A stretch of DNA of 64,000 nt from positions 218,721,055 to 218,785,054 of the forward strand of contig CM023449.1 in the NCBI GenBank assembly GCA_013339765.2, given 5' to 3'. This document shows, in pieces, positions 33,583 through 44,301 of the stretch. A program made the position numbers and the translations under genes. A model generated the notes under the pieces. It saw nothing but the letters and a program-made list of their open reading frames with translations, was not told the DNA's origin and did not search any database. This DNA comes from Haemaphysalis longicornis (taxonomy: Eukaryota > Arthropoda > Arachnida > Ixodida > Ixodidae). Each line of letters starts with the position of its first letter. Positions within the stretch are counted from its first letter, which is position 1.

Positions 33583-34495
33583 GGATTAGTGCCCACAAGC
33601 AGCATGGTGCCTTCAGCACGGTGCACAGAAGAAGCAAAGGAAAGGAGAGGTAGGAAGATGTGTACAATTAGAGAAAAAGAACATTAAAAATGAAAATAAT
33701 AATATTAATGGAACATACATCACAAGACTGACTCACACATGGTTCCACAACACAAAAGAACACACTGAGGCCTTAGAAGTCTTTTTAACAGCGTATACAA
33801 AAGTGCTGTATAAGTCGAAGATAATCAGGTGATTCAAGTGAGTTGTAAAAGAGCTCCGTTCTGTATATAGGACTTTTATAAATGACGGGAGAATAAAATA
33901 GTGGGGAGAAACGGCATCATGTGGGGACATGAAAAGGACAGAAGTTAGCAAATCGGCAGAGTCAACAGCACCATGAATGAGCTTGTGAAGAAAACACAAA
34001 TCGAGGAGTGTTCTCATGTCACTCAGTCTGCTTAATCCCATGTGGTCAAGTATTCTGTCGTACGTGTAATATATTCTCCTGAAAAGGTAACTATCATAAT
34101 AGGTTCGAACAAATCTGATTTGGACTCGTCCCAGAGACAGTGACGAGTACTGAGGAACAGAGTTCCAGACAACTGAGCAGTACTTCAACCGTGAATGTAC
34201 AATAGCCCGAAGATAGCAGGTAGGATCGGTTAACTATTTCGCGAAACGTGTTAAGAGCCCAAGGGACTTCATTGCCTCACTGTCTGTTCTTTCAATGTGA
34301 TGTTTAACACTCAGTGATGAATCAACGTGCACTCCCAAGTCCCGTACTGTTGACACTCGAGTTATGTAACCCCGTGCACCTTACACAAAAATTGTGATGG
34401 TATGATATCACATTTGTGTTGGATGGGTTGATTCGATGCATGTTTGCTAACACCGTGCTGAGACGGTGTTAATGTCAAGCTGTAGAAGAGAGCAC

Positions 34496-34876
34496 TCACC
34501 AACCATATTTAGATATCGTCAAAAGGATCTTAATGTCATCAGCAAAGTGGAGCACTTCAGAGTGTTGCATGCGCTCAGCCAAGTCATTGATAAAAATCAA
34601 GAACAACAAGGGGCCCAGGTTGCTTCCTTGAAGCACTCCAGAAGTTGACCGAAATTCACCAGAGAAACAACCCGAGACTCGTACAACGTTTGTACGGTTA
34701 GACGAATAACTCTCAAAAAGCATCAAGGACGTCTTACATACTCCATAGTGATCAAGTTTATGCAACAGCAAGGGGTTTGCCACCGTATCGAATGCCTTTG
34801 AAAAATAGAAGTAGGTTACATAAATTTGTTGTTTGAATGTACGGCAGGGACAACATTGCTTAGAAAAGCACACCAA
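34496..34876 (-). pseudogene. LINE reverse transcriptase palm domain
   Basis: A 126-residue open stretch holding all three palm landmarks in order: YFSKAFDTVANPLLLHKL (aspartate of motif A), SGVLQGSNLGPLLFLIFIND (motif B) and LHFADDIKILL (FADD catalytic motif C). It is the only long open part of this LINE's RT and is not part of a complete ORF2. Confidence 0.85.
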
Positions 34877-35162
34877 TTTGTTACACGTGAACGCTGAGGA
34901 ATAAAGTTATGCTGTTGTGTACACAGTTTCTGGGTGAAGTAATAGTAAAGGCTGTTGTACAGTATAAGCTCGAAACTGGACAAAGAGCAAATCAGTGATA
35001 CAGGTCAATAATTCACCACAAGACAGGGGTCGCCAAAGTTAAATAAAGGTGCAACTGTTGAGTGCTTCCATAGCATTCAAAAGACCCAAGCTTTCATATG
35101 GAGGTGTAATTATTGGTCCACAGCACTTTGCAATGAAGCTAGGGATGCTGTAATGACCACAT

Positions 35163-35490
35163 GATTTTAGGGGCGAGGCCCCTTAGTGGCTGAGGCTGTT
35201 GGCTTCTCCTGTCGTCGTCGTCGTCGTAATTGTCGTTCGTCTTATGTGGTCACGGTACTAAAACACAAGGAACCCGCATTCACGCATCGCGCCGGAGCAC
35301 TTCGTAACGCGTAGTCAAAAAAACACTGGGACACTTTTTCACGCCTCATGCTAAAACCTTCGTGCTTCAAAGACAAGAGACTTTCACAGCAAAGCTGTAT
35401 ACCTGTACCTCCAAATGTTTCATCTCCGTTGGCAAAAACGCCAAGTCGCAAAGAATTCACCTATCCACTGCATGCTTCGCCCCTCACCAG
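35163..35490. mobile_element. Repeat inserted in the LINE
   Basis: The LINE reading stops at about 35160 and resumes at about 35560. The intervening piece begins TTTAGGGGCGAGGCCCC and ends near GCTTCGCCCCTCACC, giving a short inverted AGGGGCGA end, and carries a GTCGTCGTC run. It is either a small DNA element or a recombination scar. No coding capacity. Confidence 0.4.
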
Positions 35491-36684
35491 GTTTCATGTT
35501 AGGGGAGATGGCCCTGGATTTTTTGGTTTCCATTTTCCTAAGATCTACACAGATCTCCGTCTCTTAAACTGGTGTTGCTGACAGGCAGTCTGCCTGTGAG
35601 GTTCTATCTGTATAGTCAGTGTTGCCAGTATTAGCAGCTGAAAAGCTGGAGTTGGCGTGGCTCGCCAAGAGGCTGGCAGTTTCTATTGAGTCAATATATA
35701 CCTTGCCTGCAGCTGTGTGGATCATTGAAATGTTAGCTGATCGTGAGCAATAACTGTGCATAAACCTCCAGAACTGCCTGGGTCTCAAATATGTTTGTAC
35801 TCTCAATATAGGCTTGCCTATCCCATTTCAACTGCTTCTTTACCTGTCTTTCATGCTCGCTGAACATTTTGTGTGCCATTGGGCAGCCTGAAACCTTCTG
35901 GAGGTGGTGAAGGTGTGCATTATGTTCGAGACATCGTCGCAGCTCTTTAGAGAACCAAATGGGATAGACAGATGGATGGGGAATGAACTGCTGGATGAAC
36001 CTGGTCATTCCGCCCTGCTGCATTTTATGTGCTGCATAGAGTAGTCGATTTGACAATTCAATCGGAATGTATGCAACCCTTTTAATGGGCTGCGACGCCC
36101 CCGGACACTTTAAAGTATCTCCAAGCTCCTTAAAGATATCGAGTAAGATATCCTTATATGGCTCTTTTGGCGGCGATGGTGCCGCCACATCCCGACTTCT
36201 TACTAAACTGCAACTCATGAGATCTTTGTTCCATCTTGAAAATTCGAAGCCATAAGGAAACCATAGAAAAAGATTGTTTTGATATGTTTTCAAAAGAAAC
36301 TGTCATAAATGGGGGTATAAGTGGCGTTGGTGTCGATAGCAGGTGTCGATAGCAGGTGACCATGGCTATGAGGAGGCGCAACGTGACGGCAGTGTAAGAA
36401 AAACTTGCTACCCAGCAGTCTAACAAACCTTGCAGTACTAGATCAGGCGTAATAATAGCTAGGTATTGCCTGTTTTTTACAACCACAAATGTTCTTGAGC
36501 CATCGAAATTCCTGGAGGTTAATGCCCCTAATTGATGCTCCTTTTCTTGGGTTGAGCTGCAAGCAGATCTGTCTCCTTCATTTGCACAAATAATGAAAGC
36601 ATTTGAGGAGGTAATCACTGTCCTTCAGGCTAGCCAACATGGCAGATTAGTGTTATTAAATGTTGAAACCTTCAAAAAGTGCAA

Positions 36685-36780
36685 CACTTGAAAAAACGCG
36701 ACAGAAACGAAGGGAACACAGGACGAACGCTCGTCCTGTGTTCCCTTTGTTTGTGTTGCGTTTTTTTTTTTTTTGAAGTG
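36685..36780. repeat. ~40 bp stem hairpin element
   Basis: ACGCGACAGAAACGAAGGGA-ACACAGGACGA is followed after a few bases by its reverse complement TCGTCCTGTGTTCCCTTTGT-TTGTGTTGCGTTTTTT, enclosed by CACTTG and GAAGTG. Related half-copies occur at 5418-5470 and near 58865. Non-coding. Confidence 0.7.
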
Positions 36781-37448
36781 TCTAGCGTTCCGTCTAGACG
36801 GAACGCTAAAAACTGCTAAAGTTTTGTCCATACTGAACGCCAAATCAAAACCAGCCGATTAGCCGCCATTTTTCGTCCTGGGATTTAGTGTAGCGGTTCC
36901 GCCGCTGTCTACGGACGCTGTAGTCCCTGGTTCGATTCGTGGAACTTTTTTTTTTTTTGCTGTCGTTGTTAGCGTTTTGTAATAGATATACTTCACGCCC
37001 GCTTTGCAATTCACGCGATGAGAACAGTCGGTCTTGGTTTTTTACTCAAGCGGCCGAACCGCTCCCGCTCACTGGAGCCAAGGCCGACGTAGCCATCGCC
37101 AGTTACGCCCGATCTCCTGTAATTATTACCAGTGATTAATAATTAACAGTGACTCTGGCTAGTCAGTGAGCGGAAGCAGTTTGGCCGGTTAGATTAAAAT
37201 CAAGACCGACTGCTCTCGCTGAAATATTGTGAAGCGGGCGTCGGGTGGCGGCTTTGAGATCCGTCCGGATCTGTATCATCTGTACTTATTGATAATGATT
37301 AATAATTATCAGTGATTCTGGCTAGTTACTGAGCGGTAGCGGTTTGGCCGGTTAGGTAAAAATCAAGAAAGACTGCTCTCAACGCGAGTTGTGTTTCCTC
37401 TGGACGGAACTTTAGTGACAGTTGCCGTTCTGGACGGAACGCTAGACA
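36779..37448. mobile_element. Palindrome-rich element with TGTCTAGCGTTCCGTC ends
   Basis: The left end TGTCTAGCGTTCCGTCTAGA and the right end reversed TGTCTAGCGTTCCGTCCAGA are inverted repeats. The left end contains a perfect 26-base palindrome (36783-36808). Inside, a block around GTGAGCGG-AGCGGTTTGGCCGG, then AAAATCAAGACCGACTGCTCTC, occurs reversed at 36990-37085 and forward at 37161-37250 and 37330-37390, so the interior folds on itself. A tRNA-like stretch lies at 36880-36945. No transposase is visible. Confidence 0.6.
36880..36945 (+). repeat. tRNA-like stretch with oligo-T terminator
   Basis: TTTAGTGTAGCGGTT resembles an A box, CTGGTTCGATTCGTGG is a good B box, and a run of T (36946-36958) follows. 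Stems are imperfect, so it is a pseudogene or SINE head, not a tRNA. Confidence 0.45.
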
Positions 37449-37666
37449 CAGCCTTTTTTTTTTTTTAGTGTTACGCTTTTTAAAGGCTTCGACATGCTAT
37501 TTCCCCACCTAGCCCAACTCGCCATTCTGCTAGAGTGTTATTAACCGTGAGTGGGCTGGCTACCCACCCCTTTTAGCCTCGCAAAAGGGATGGGGAACCC
37601 CCATTATGGTTATCGCTGATTTGTGTCGTAATAGCAAACAATGTGCAGCTGCAGCAAGTGTTGCCT

Positions 37667-37775
37667 TTACACATATTTAAAGCCTGCCTCTTGTCTTACT
37701 GATGTGCTGACGTGTGTCCTATTGTCAAACAACTCCTCCCTCTTTCACCTAGAAGTCACCGAAACTGTAGCCTGT
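37667..37775 (+). repeat. Repeat unit holding an uninterrupted TTAA site
   Basis: TACACATATTTAAAGCCTGC continues collinear with 41189-41201 plus 41796-41883, through GATGTGCTGACGTGTGTCC, TTGTCAAACAACTCCTCCC and CACCTAGAAGTCACCG. In the other copy a 594 bp MITE interrupts the TTAA, so this one represents the empty site. A poly-G tract at 37947-37974 follows downstream. Confidence 0.85.
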
Positions 37776-38014
37776 TATACACCTGCCCTGTGTGTCTGGC
37801 TTTCTCTCACAGCTGGCGTGTTGGGCAAAAGGCCGACCTCTAAGTAGGTGCTACGCGGAAAAGTACATTTCACACAGCAAAGCCATAACTTTGCTTTGCC
37901 GCAAGGTTTGCCAAAAGGGGAAAAAAGAATATGGGAGGAGAGTTTGGGGGGGGGGGGGTAAGGGGGGGGGGGGGCTTAGCGAACCTTTGAAATTCTCTGG
38001 TGACCTCATTTGAG

Positions 38015-39660
38015 AACCGCTGCAGTACAGCACTACAACTGACCGAAATTTCCTTTGTTGAACGGTGAACTGATTAGTTTTATGCAACAGCAGCCAGTGT
38101 CATGGGGCGTGCACACAAGTTCGATTATTTATTTTGCCTAAATATTTCCATGTCTATATCAGTTAATTGAACGGACATTATCGTGACTCACTGCACGAGG
38201 GCCAATAAATGTTTTGCTCAGTTTAGCCCCAAGAGACAAAGAAATTAACCAAATCCTATCAGTGCATACGAAGTCCACAATCTTGCTAACTTCTAGTTCC
38301 GTTCATTTGGCGGCGGCGGCTGGCTACTCGGAGAGTCGATTGGTTTCACGCATTGGTTACAAATTAGTCACGTATGCAATTAAGTTCAGTTCTTGGAGGG
38401 GAAATTCGGTGTCATATTTGTCTAAGATATCAAGACTTAGTTTTATTTTTCAACTAAGCAGGCACCGGGGAGAAGCGATTTATTTAGTAGAGGCAAAATG
38501 CTCATTACCATGAGCGGGAGTGAGCAACCTGGTAATGTCGCAATGCATACTACTAAAGCACCCTAGAGAGCTTCGCAGCTACAATTGTGAACGAGATGAT
38601 GGCGGCACCTGGTCGATGAGACAGTAGTGGCCATGCCTACTCAATGGCCACACCAAGTTTGTGCAGCCCGGCGCATTGGCGATGGCGGCATCCTCACAGT
38701 TTATTAAGTGAAGGGCACTTTAGGGGCTCGCCTTGTCGCCATCGCTCGCCTGCTGGACCGAAGTAGAGCCACACGGCGTTCCGTCGTAGCGGCTGTCGTT
38801 GCGGCGTCACCCAGAGGTTTCGAAAGACAATCGGTTTATATAGTCATAAGCGTTCGAACCTCGTGAACAGCTGGCGCTTGTCATACATCTTCCCGTGTTT
38901 AGCGCAAAGTAAACTGTAGGTACACTTTAAGCAAAATATAGGCGGTATTCGTTGAGAAGTTTAGCGGTTAATTTCTTCGCTTGGCAACACTGGAAACGAC
39001 CACTGACATGGCCGATGCGCCACGGACGGGGCGCTGCTTGGGCCACTGCAGCCGCACGCCGAAGAAAAAAAACACTGGCTTGCGTTATCTGCTCCGTTCC
39101 AATCCGATTCTAAACGATGGCGTCAACAGAGATATTAATCGCACTCACATTGAACTCGAGGCAATACTTTGCGTTCGGACAGGCAGAATTTGTAACGTGA
39201 AACACAGCCATGTGTTTCACAGTCGTGCTGAGCATGGACAAGTACCGCCACCCCCGGAGCCCGACCTAACGAGTGACGGCGCACTCGCACGGTTCCATGG
39301 ACGAGAGGGGTGCCTTATCTGCGGGCCGTGCGCAGAAGGTCGCCTAGCAACAGACGCTTGGCCACAGATATGGCGGCGCACACTTGGTTGCCTGCATGCA
39401 TTCCACGCCATTGAATACCGGCTATACGTAAATAGCGGTAGTACTCGGTGATGCCCGGGTGGGCCATTATATTAATGACACTAACGGGTATAACACGCGT
39501 TCATTTATTAGTTAGTTGTCATATTTGGCTAGTTCATCATGAAGTGGTACACCCTCAGTAGCTCCTGCCCGCTGACAATACCCGGGCTCCAACCGCAGGC
39601 GCGTCGTGGTAATGTGAAACGACTGGCACTCGTGTTTTACTGCAACTCTCGCTAAACAAA
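38015..39660. other. No gene recognised
   Basis: A 156-codon plus-strand frame (38981-39451) has no recognisable domain, starts in unremarkable context and is opposed by open frames on the minus strand. I do not call it a gene. Confidence 0.35.
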
Positions 39661-39699
39661 TTACGCCAAGATGGTGGGCTCAAGTGAGAGAATGAGTGA

Positions 39700-40156
39700 G
39701 GGAAAACGTTTTATTCAGCCAGTGATGTGGGAGTTGTTCTCAATTCCAGAAGGCCATGTGATGAGCGGGCAGCCTTCATCTGGAGGAAAAAGTGTCTCGA
39801 CATCCCTATCACTTCTAGGCACCACGTTCTTCCACAGCTCATGGGTGGGAAGAGTGGATGTCCAGCAATTCTCGTTGAAAGCGGCCGTTCGTGCTTTCCA
39901 GGTATTCACGGACCTGATGCTGAAAGTTGCCCATCACTCTGTAGCCGGGGTCATTTTGTCGGCGAGGCTGTTTGCTCAAATGCTCGCTGGCCCACACGCG
40001 TTTGGAGTCCTTGGCTCGTCGCTGCCGATTGCGTTCTCGCGTGGCAGCATTCCTAATAAGCCGCCTCTTCTTCTGGCGTCCAGACCTTGTTTGGTCATCC
40101 CATCCTCCATGTGCGCGGCGGAATTTTAGAGAATTGTGCTGACTCTGCACGAGCAC
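39700..40156 (-). pseudogene. Arg-rich ORF fragment with polyadenylated 3' end
   Basis: Minus-strand frame 40156-39839 encodes a strongly basic stretch (KKRRLIRNAATRERNRQRRA, then EHLSKQPRRQNDPGYRV) followed by EYLESTNGRF and a stop. About 130 bases further, CTGAATAAAACG gives a polyadenylation signal (39703-39708). The repeating RN..TRERNRQRR / QNDPGYR pattern resembles basic repeat proteins that I associate with repetitive families in tick genomes, but I cannot name a domain. Likely a 5'-truncated, retro-copied or transposon-encoded remnant. No start codon is trusted. Confidence 0.35.
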
Positions 40157-40751
40157 TCGGGGTACGCATTATTCTGTCCGTGGCCTTCATCTACATTGTG
40201 CAGTGCGCCAGTGCCGGCTTCTTTCGAGCGTGCGCTGGGCATTTTCTTGGTATTTTTTTCTGCGTACGGACGGCGCAACTAAGAGTTTAAACAGCTGTGC
40301 TATTAAAACTCTGCAAATTCACAATACGACAGCTGAAGTATGCACACGCACGATGGAAACAACCAGCAAAAATTGGTGATATGGAAACCGAAATTGAACA
40401 GAGCGCGGTCATTACTACCAGGCTAACGTGACGTTGCAAGGCGCGGGCAAGCGTCCGGCCAGTCGGAGAAAGTCCGCGCGCAACGGCTTTGCACGCGCAA
40501 GAGGCCTAAGCGCTCCCAGCAGAGCTTCACTGGTTCCCGTGGATAACCGGTGGACCAAGCACCCGGCCGCGTGTTACCAAACGCTTAGCTGTATAGAGTT
40601 TCTCACTAGCACACCTAGAGTGAAATCTGGTGCTAGCGTCAACGTGATTCGGCGAAAGCGCTCTACGCCTCTATGAGTGCCGCCATAGTGTGTAGTTCGG
40701 CCGGAAGTTCGGCGTGGCATGGCCGGCAACGGCTTTGTGGCTACGCAAATT

Positions 40752-41189
40752 GAGTTTTTGTTTTAAATATTGCTGCCACAATTGCCGCTGTTAACAAATT
40801 TTATTTTGTATAAGACACTGTTAGCGGGCATATGTTTGAAAACAAATTTGGGGGTTACAAAGAAAAAAAGCAGAAGTGCTGCCTTTGGCTCACGCCGCCA
40901 GATACAGCGGGCCATCCCGGATATATTTTCGAATTATTACAAACTCCAAACTGGGTGAAGTTTTCTTTGATTTTTTGTAATATTTGGCTGAAAAAAAATT
41001 GTTTAGATTGCCTTAAACTGTGTTTTTGCTTCCTCTCAATATAGTATTATTATCGTATGCTACGCGCTTTGGCAGGCGAAGCAGATGCAACATAGAGATG
41101 CAAGAATGATGAAGTCGCGTCGTATTTATTTGTTTTCTCCAAGCAGATATAAATAAACCTAGAGGCGAAGCCTATTACCGCAAGTAAGT
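40752..41189 (+). repeat. Direct repeat flanking gypsy element, 5' copy (LTR candidate)
   Basis: Collinear with about 43905-44301, from TTGCCGCTGTTAACAAATTT to ATTACCGCAAGTAAGT. The last ~190 bases are essentially identical in the two copies. Position on both sides of pol suggests LTRs. Canonical TG...CA ends and a primer-binding site are not clear, because a MITE follows at once. Confidence 0.6.
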
Positions 41190-41197
41190 ACACATAT

Positions 41198-41799
41198 TTA
41201 AAGGAGTACTGACACGAAATTTCAAAGCTGAGATAACTATGTAAAACGTTTCCTTTTTATCAGGAGATATCTCCCAGCAAGTTTCAACAGCAACCGTTCA
41301 GCGAAACATATTTAAAATCCATTTTAATCTTCGCCCGCACGAGAAAGCCCAGAGCGGGCCGACGTGACATCATCTGCTACGTGCCCCAAACTGCCGACGT
41401 CGGGAATCCCGTGACGAAGCTGACGCGCTGGCTGTGGTTGGCGCGCGCTGCTCGGGCGTGTGTACACGTCATGGTTTTGGGACTGACGTCATGCTGCCCG
41501 GGCCTGTGGGGACGGCGAAAACCTCGGCCGCTCTGGGCGCGCGCGTGCGCTCGCTCGCGCGCGCTTCCAGAGAGGCAGCGATACGGCAAGAATGGTGACG
41601 TCATGTTATACATGCTGTCATGGCGGCAGCTCGGCGTTTTTCAGTCGAAACCGAAACTGGCACGAATAAACGACGCCGTAAATGAATGTTTACGCTGCGC
41701 TCGACCGTCTAATCTGTCATTCTATGATTAGTGGGCTGGTAGGCACGCATAGCAGCGAAAAAAACGTAACATAAAAATTTCGTGTCAGTACACCTTTAA
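41198..41799. mobile_element. TTAA-target MITE in the gypsy 5' region
   Basis: TTAA at 41198-41201 and 41796-41799. Inner ends are AGGAGTACTGACACGAAATT and, reversed, AGGTGTACTGACACGAAATT, differing at one base. About 594 bp inside the duplication, with a GC-rich interior containing no transposase. The pre-insertion sequence is preserved at 37667-37690. Insertion and TTAA duplication fit a piggyBac-type mechanism. Confidence 0.9.
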
Positions 41800-41882
41800 A
41801 GCCTGCCTCTTGTGTTTTACTGATGTGCTGACGTGTGTCCTATTGTCAAACAACTCCTCCCTCTTGCACCTAGAAGTCACCG

Positions 41883-42096
41883 GAATCCCGCAGAATTAAG
41901 GTCGTACCTTGGCATGGTCACGTACTACCACAAGTTTCTGCACAACGCATCGACCGCCATGGCGCCCTTATATCAACTACTCGGGGAGGAAGCTAAGTGG
42001 GATTGGGGTACCACTCAACAACAGGCATTCAGCAATGTGAAAGACCTTCTCAAATCCGCAGATTTTCTGACGCATTTTGACCCACACAGCCGCTAG
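41883..42096 (+). pseudogene. Gypsy RT C-terminal (thumb/connection) fragment
   Basis: RNPAELRSYLGMVTYYHKFL and APLYQLLGEEAKWDWG are the end of gypsy RT just before RNase H. The frame breaks near 42090, where PLVLECDAS resumes one base over. The open frame upstream of 41883 belongs to unrelated sequence fused by the deletion. Confidence 0.85.
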
Positions 42097-43616
42097 TCCT
42101 GGAATGCGATGCCTCCCCGGACGGAATCGACGCAGTGCTTTCACACGATGTCGGGGGCGGGGTACTTCGGCCCATAGGGTTCCGTTCTCGGTTATTGACG
42201 GCAGCTGAGAAAAATTACTCGCAGCTAGAGCGTGAAGCCTTGGCACTTGTGTTTGGTGCATCGAAATTCCGACAATACTTGCTCGGCAATGCTTTCACAT
42301 TGATGACGGACCATAAGCCGCTTGTGGGACTTTTTCATCCAGACAAGCCAGTACCCGTGATGGCTGCTCCGCGAATCCAGCGATGGCTGCTCAGCGCATA
42401 CGATTACGTCATCAAACACCAGCCCGGGAAAGACAACGTTCCCGCAGACGCCCTCAGCCGGCTCCCCACGTCAGCAACTTCCCAGCCAGAGACGCAGGAA
42501 GAAACTGGGGACGGTGAGTATGTCCTGCTCACGGAAACCCTCAATGATGGTGTCATGTCCGCGAAGCAACTGGGCACTCTCACGGAGCTCGATGACGATT
42601 TAGCAAAGGTGCAAAAATGGGTGCAGGAGGGGTGGCCAAGAAATTTGGGGCCTGAGGACCAGCACTTGATGCCATACTTCAACCGGAAGGCGGAGATAAC
42701 GGGGAGTTACGGGCTTCTCTACTGGGGCCATCGTGTGATCGTCACTAAGAGTGCCCGATCAGTGATGTTACGTCTGCTGCATGATACTCATCAAGGCATT
42801 TGCTCAATGAAGCGGCTAGGGCGCTCCTTGATGTGGTACCCCCGGATCGATAATGACATTGAGCACATGGTAAATTCCTGCCCCAGTTGCATCCAAGCTT
42901 CCCCTATGCCCCCCAAGAAACCCCCGGTTGCATGGCCGGAGACGGATGAGCGTTGGTCGAGGCTGCATATCGATTTTGCGGGGCCGATCGATGGTCACAT
43001 GCTACTGATTGTGGTGGATACACACAGTAAGTGGATAGAAGCGATACCCATGAAGAGTTCCACCACGCACGCCACCATAGAGGCTCTGCGCACCTTGTTC
43101 GGTACATTCGGGTTGCCCCAGACGCTGGTATCCGATAATGACCCACAGTTTACGAGTTGGGAATTTCACAATTTTATGAAGCTGAATAACATACCACACC
43201 TGCGAACAGCACCGTATCACCCCCAGTCCAATGGGCTCGCGGAGCGGGCTGTGCGTACTGTCAAGTATTCTTTGGGAAAGAATGTGCAAGGGTCACTGAA
43301 AACCCGCCTGGCGAGGATTCTGCACAGGTACCGCAGGACGCCGCAGGCCGGGGGCCGGACACCAGCGCAACTCCTAATGGGCTACGATCTTCGCTCCAGG
43401 CTGGACAACGCAGTGTCCGTTCCGCCCTCGCCAGTGAACCGTCCTTCCCTCAATGTGTGGCAGCCCGGTGAGCCAGTCTGGGTGAGGAGCTTCGGGCGAG
43501 GCGATCCGTGGACTCCAGCCAACATTACATCGACAGACGGAGCCGACCTAGTGAATGCCGACGGTCCGGAGGGGGAAACCATTCGGCGCCACAGCGACCA
43601 GGTGAAGCCACGGTAG
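42092..43616 (+). CDS. pol: Gypsy pol remainder: RNase H and integrase
   Basis: An intact stretch of about 507 codons ending in a stop at 43616. Order: RNase H of the RT_RNaseH type (ECDASPDGI, REALALVFGASKFRQYL, TDHKPL, then VPADALSRLP near residue 120), a spacer, then the integrase zinc finger (HDTHQG with CPSCIQ, an H2C2 pattern). The integrase core DDE triad shows D in LHIDFAGP, D in VSDNDPQF and E in GLAERAVRTVK. The C-terminal tail follows (QPGEPVWVRSF, RRHSDQVKPR). The enzyme would process and integrate retroviral-type cDNA. The long open frame suggests a fairly recent insertion, yet RT is deleted, so the product is orphaned. A frame on to 43811 has no pol homology that I recognise. 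Confidence 0.9.
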
Positions 43617-43849
43617 TTGGAGCACGACTATAGGGAGAAGCGAGTGACTCCGGGTGCCAGGAAACTACCGGCGGACCCTACCAGGAGGAACACCGAGGCG
43701 AGTGCCAACAAGCAACGAGATCGCCGGAAGCACCTCCACTCCGGTGTTGCGTCGGTCGGGCCGGCAACGCAAACCGCCAGACCGTTACTCACCGTAGGGG
43801 GAGCGAAATGATGCATCTGTGACGTCACGCCAGCCGAATCCACCGTTAT

Positions 43850-44110
43850 CTAGGCCCCGGGGGGGTTTGGGAAGGGGGGTTTGGCGGGCCCGGGGCCCGG
43901 GGCTAGCAAAGTTTTTTTGAAATTTTGCGCCAAAATTGCCGCTGTTAACAAATTTTTTTTTGTAAAAGAATTTTAGGGGGATTTTTTTTAAAAACGGGGG
44001 GTTAAAAAAAAACAAACGTTTCCACCCCCCAAATAAGGGGCCATGGAAAATTTTTCGAATTTTAAAAACTAAAAGGGTAAGTTTTTTTTGTTTTTGAATA
44101 GGCTAAAAAA
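43850..44110. other. Low-quality patch in the 3' repeat
   Basis: Homopolymers (runs of G, T, A and C) are expanded and bases blurred, while the outline of the 5' repeat copy can still be followed. GTTTTTTTGAAATTTTGCG corresponds to GTTTTTGTTTTAAATATTGC in the 5' copy. Identity returns abruptly after 44106. This pattern looks like consensus error rather than biology. Confidence 0.65.
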
Positions 44111-44301
44111 TTGTTTAGATTGCCTTAAACTGTGTTTTTGCTTCCTCTCAATATAGTATTATTATCGTATGCTACGCGCTTTGGCAGGCGAAGCAGATGC
44201 AACATAGAGATGCAAGAATGATGAAGTCGCGTCGTATTTATTTGTTTTCTCCAAGCAGATATAAATAAACCTAGAGGCGAAGCCTATTACCGCAAGTAAG
44301 T
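43905..44301 (+). repeat. Direct repeat flanking gypsy element, 3' copy (LTR candidate)
   Basis: Partner of 40752-41189. From 44106 the two match almost base for base through CCTCTCAATATAGTATTATT to GCAAGTAAGT, where flanks diverge (acacat versus cttgaag). Confidence 0.6.

Larger units (their letters stand above)
33590..36300 (-). mobile_element. Minus-strand LINE (Jockey/L2/CR1 group), broken
   Basis: Reading the minus strand from 36293: a linker (CSLVRSRDVAAP, PIWFSKELRRCLEHN, HLHHLQKVSG, VKKQLKWDRQAYIES), a frameshift near 35800, then RPRQFWRFMHSYCSRS and AAGKVYIDS. An inserted element interrupts it, then a degraded thumb-proximal RT part (FIPQRSRVTNWC, about 34900). RT motifs follow: FSKAFDTV (motif A), GVLQGSNLGPLLFLIFINDL (motif B) and FADDIKI (motif C) at 34496-34876, then the C-terminal RTYYDSYLFRRIYY...LCFLHKLIHG region (33733-34188). 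The 3' UTR ends in (TAAA)n. Several frameshifts make it inactive. The endonuclease region is not recognisable beyond 36300. Confidence 0.85.
40752..44301 (+). mobile_element. Ty3/gypsy-type LTR retrotransposon, internally deleted
   Basis: Direct repeats of about 400 bases enclose a pol gene that starts abruptly in the RT C-terminus at about 41883. Gag, protease and the catalytic RT are absent. The junction at 41883 follows an 85-base segment also present at 37690-37775. RNase H, H2C2 zinc finger and integrase remain. A frameshift near 42090 separates the RT tail from RNase H. One MITE (41198-41799) lies in the 5' part. Not capable of autonomous movement. Confidence 0.8.

Noticed and set aside
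38981..39451. 156-codon plus-strand frame
   Set aside because: No recognisable motif, opposing frames on the other strand and no splice or polyadenylation context.
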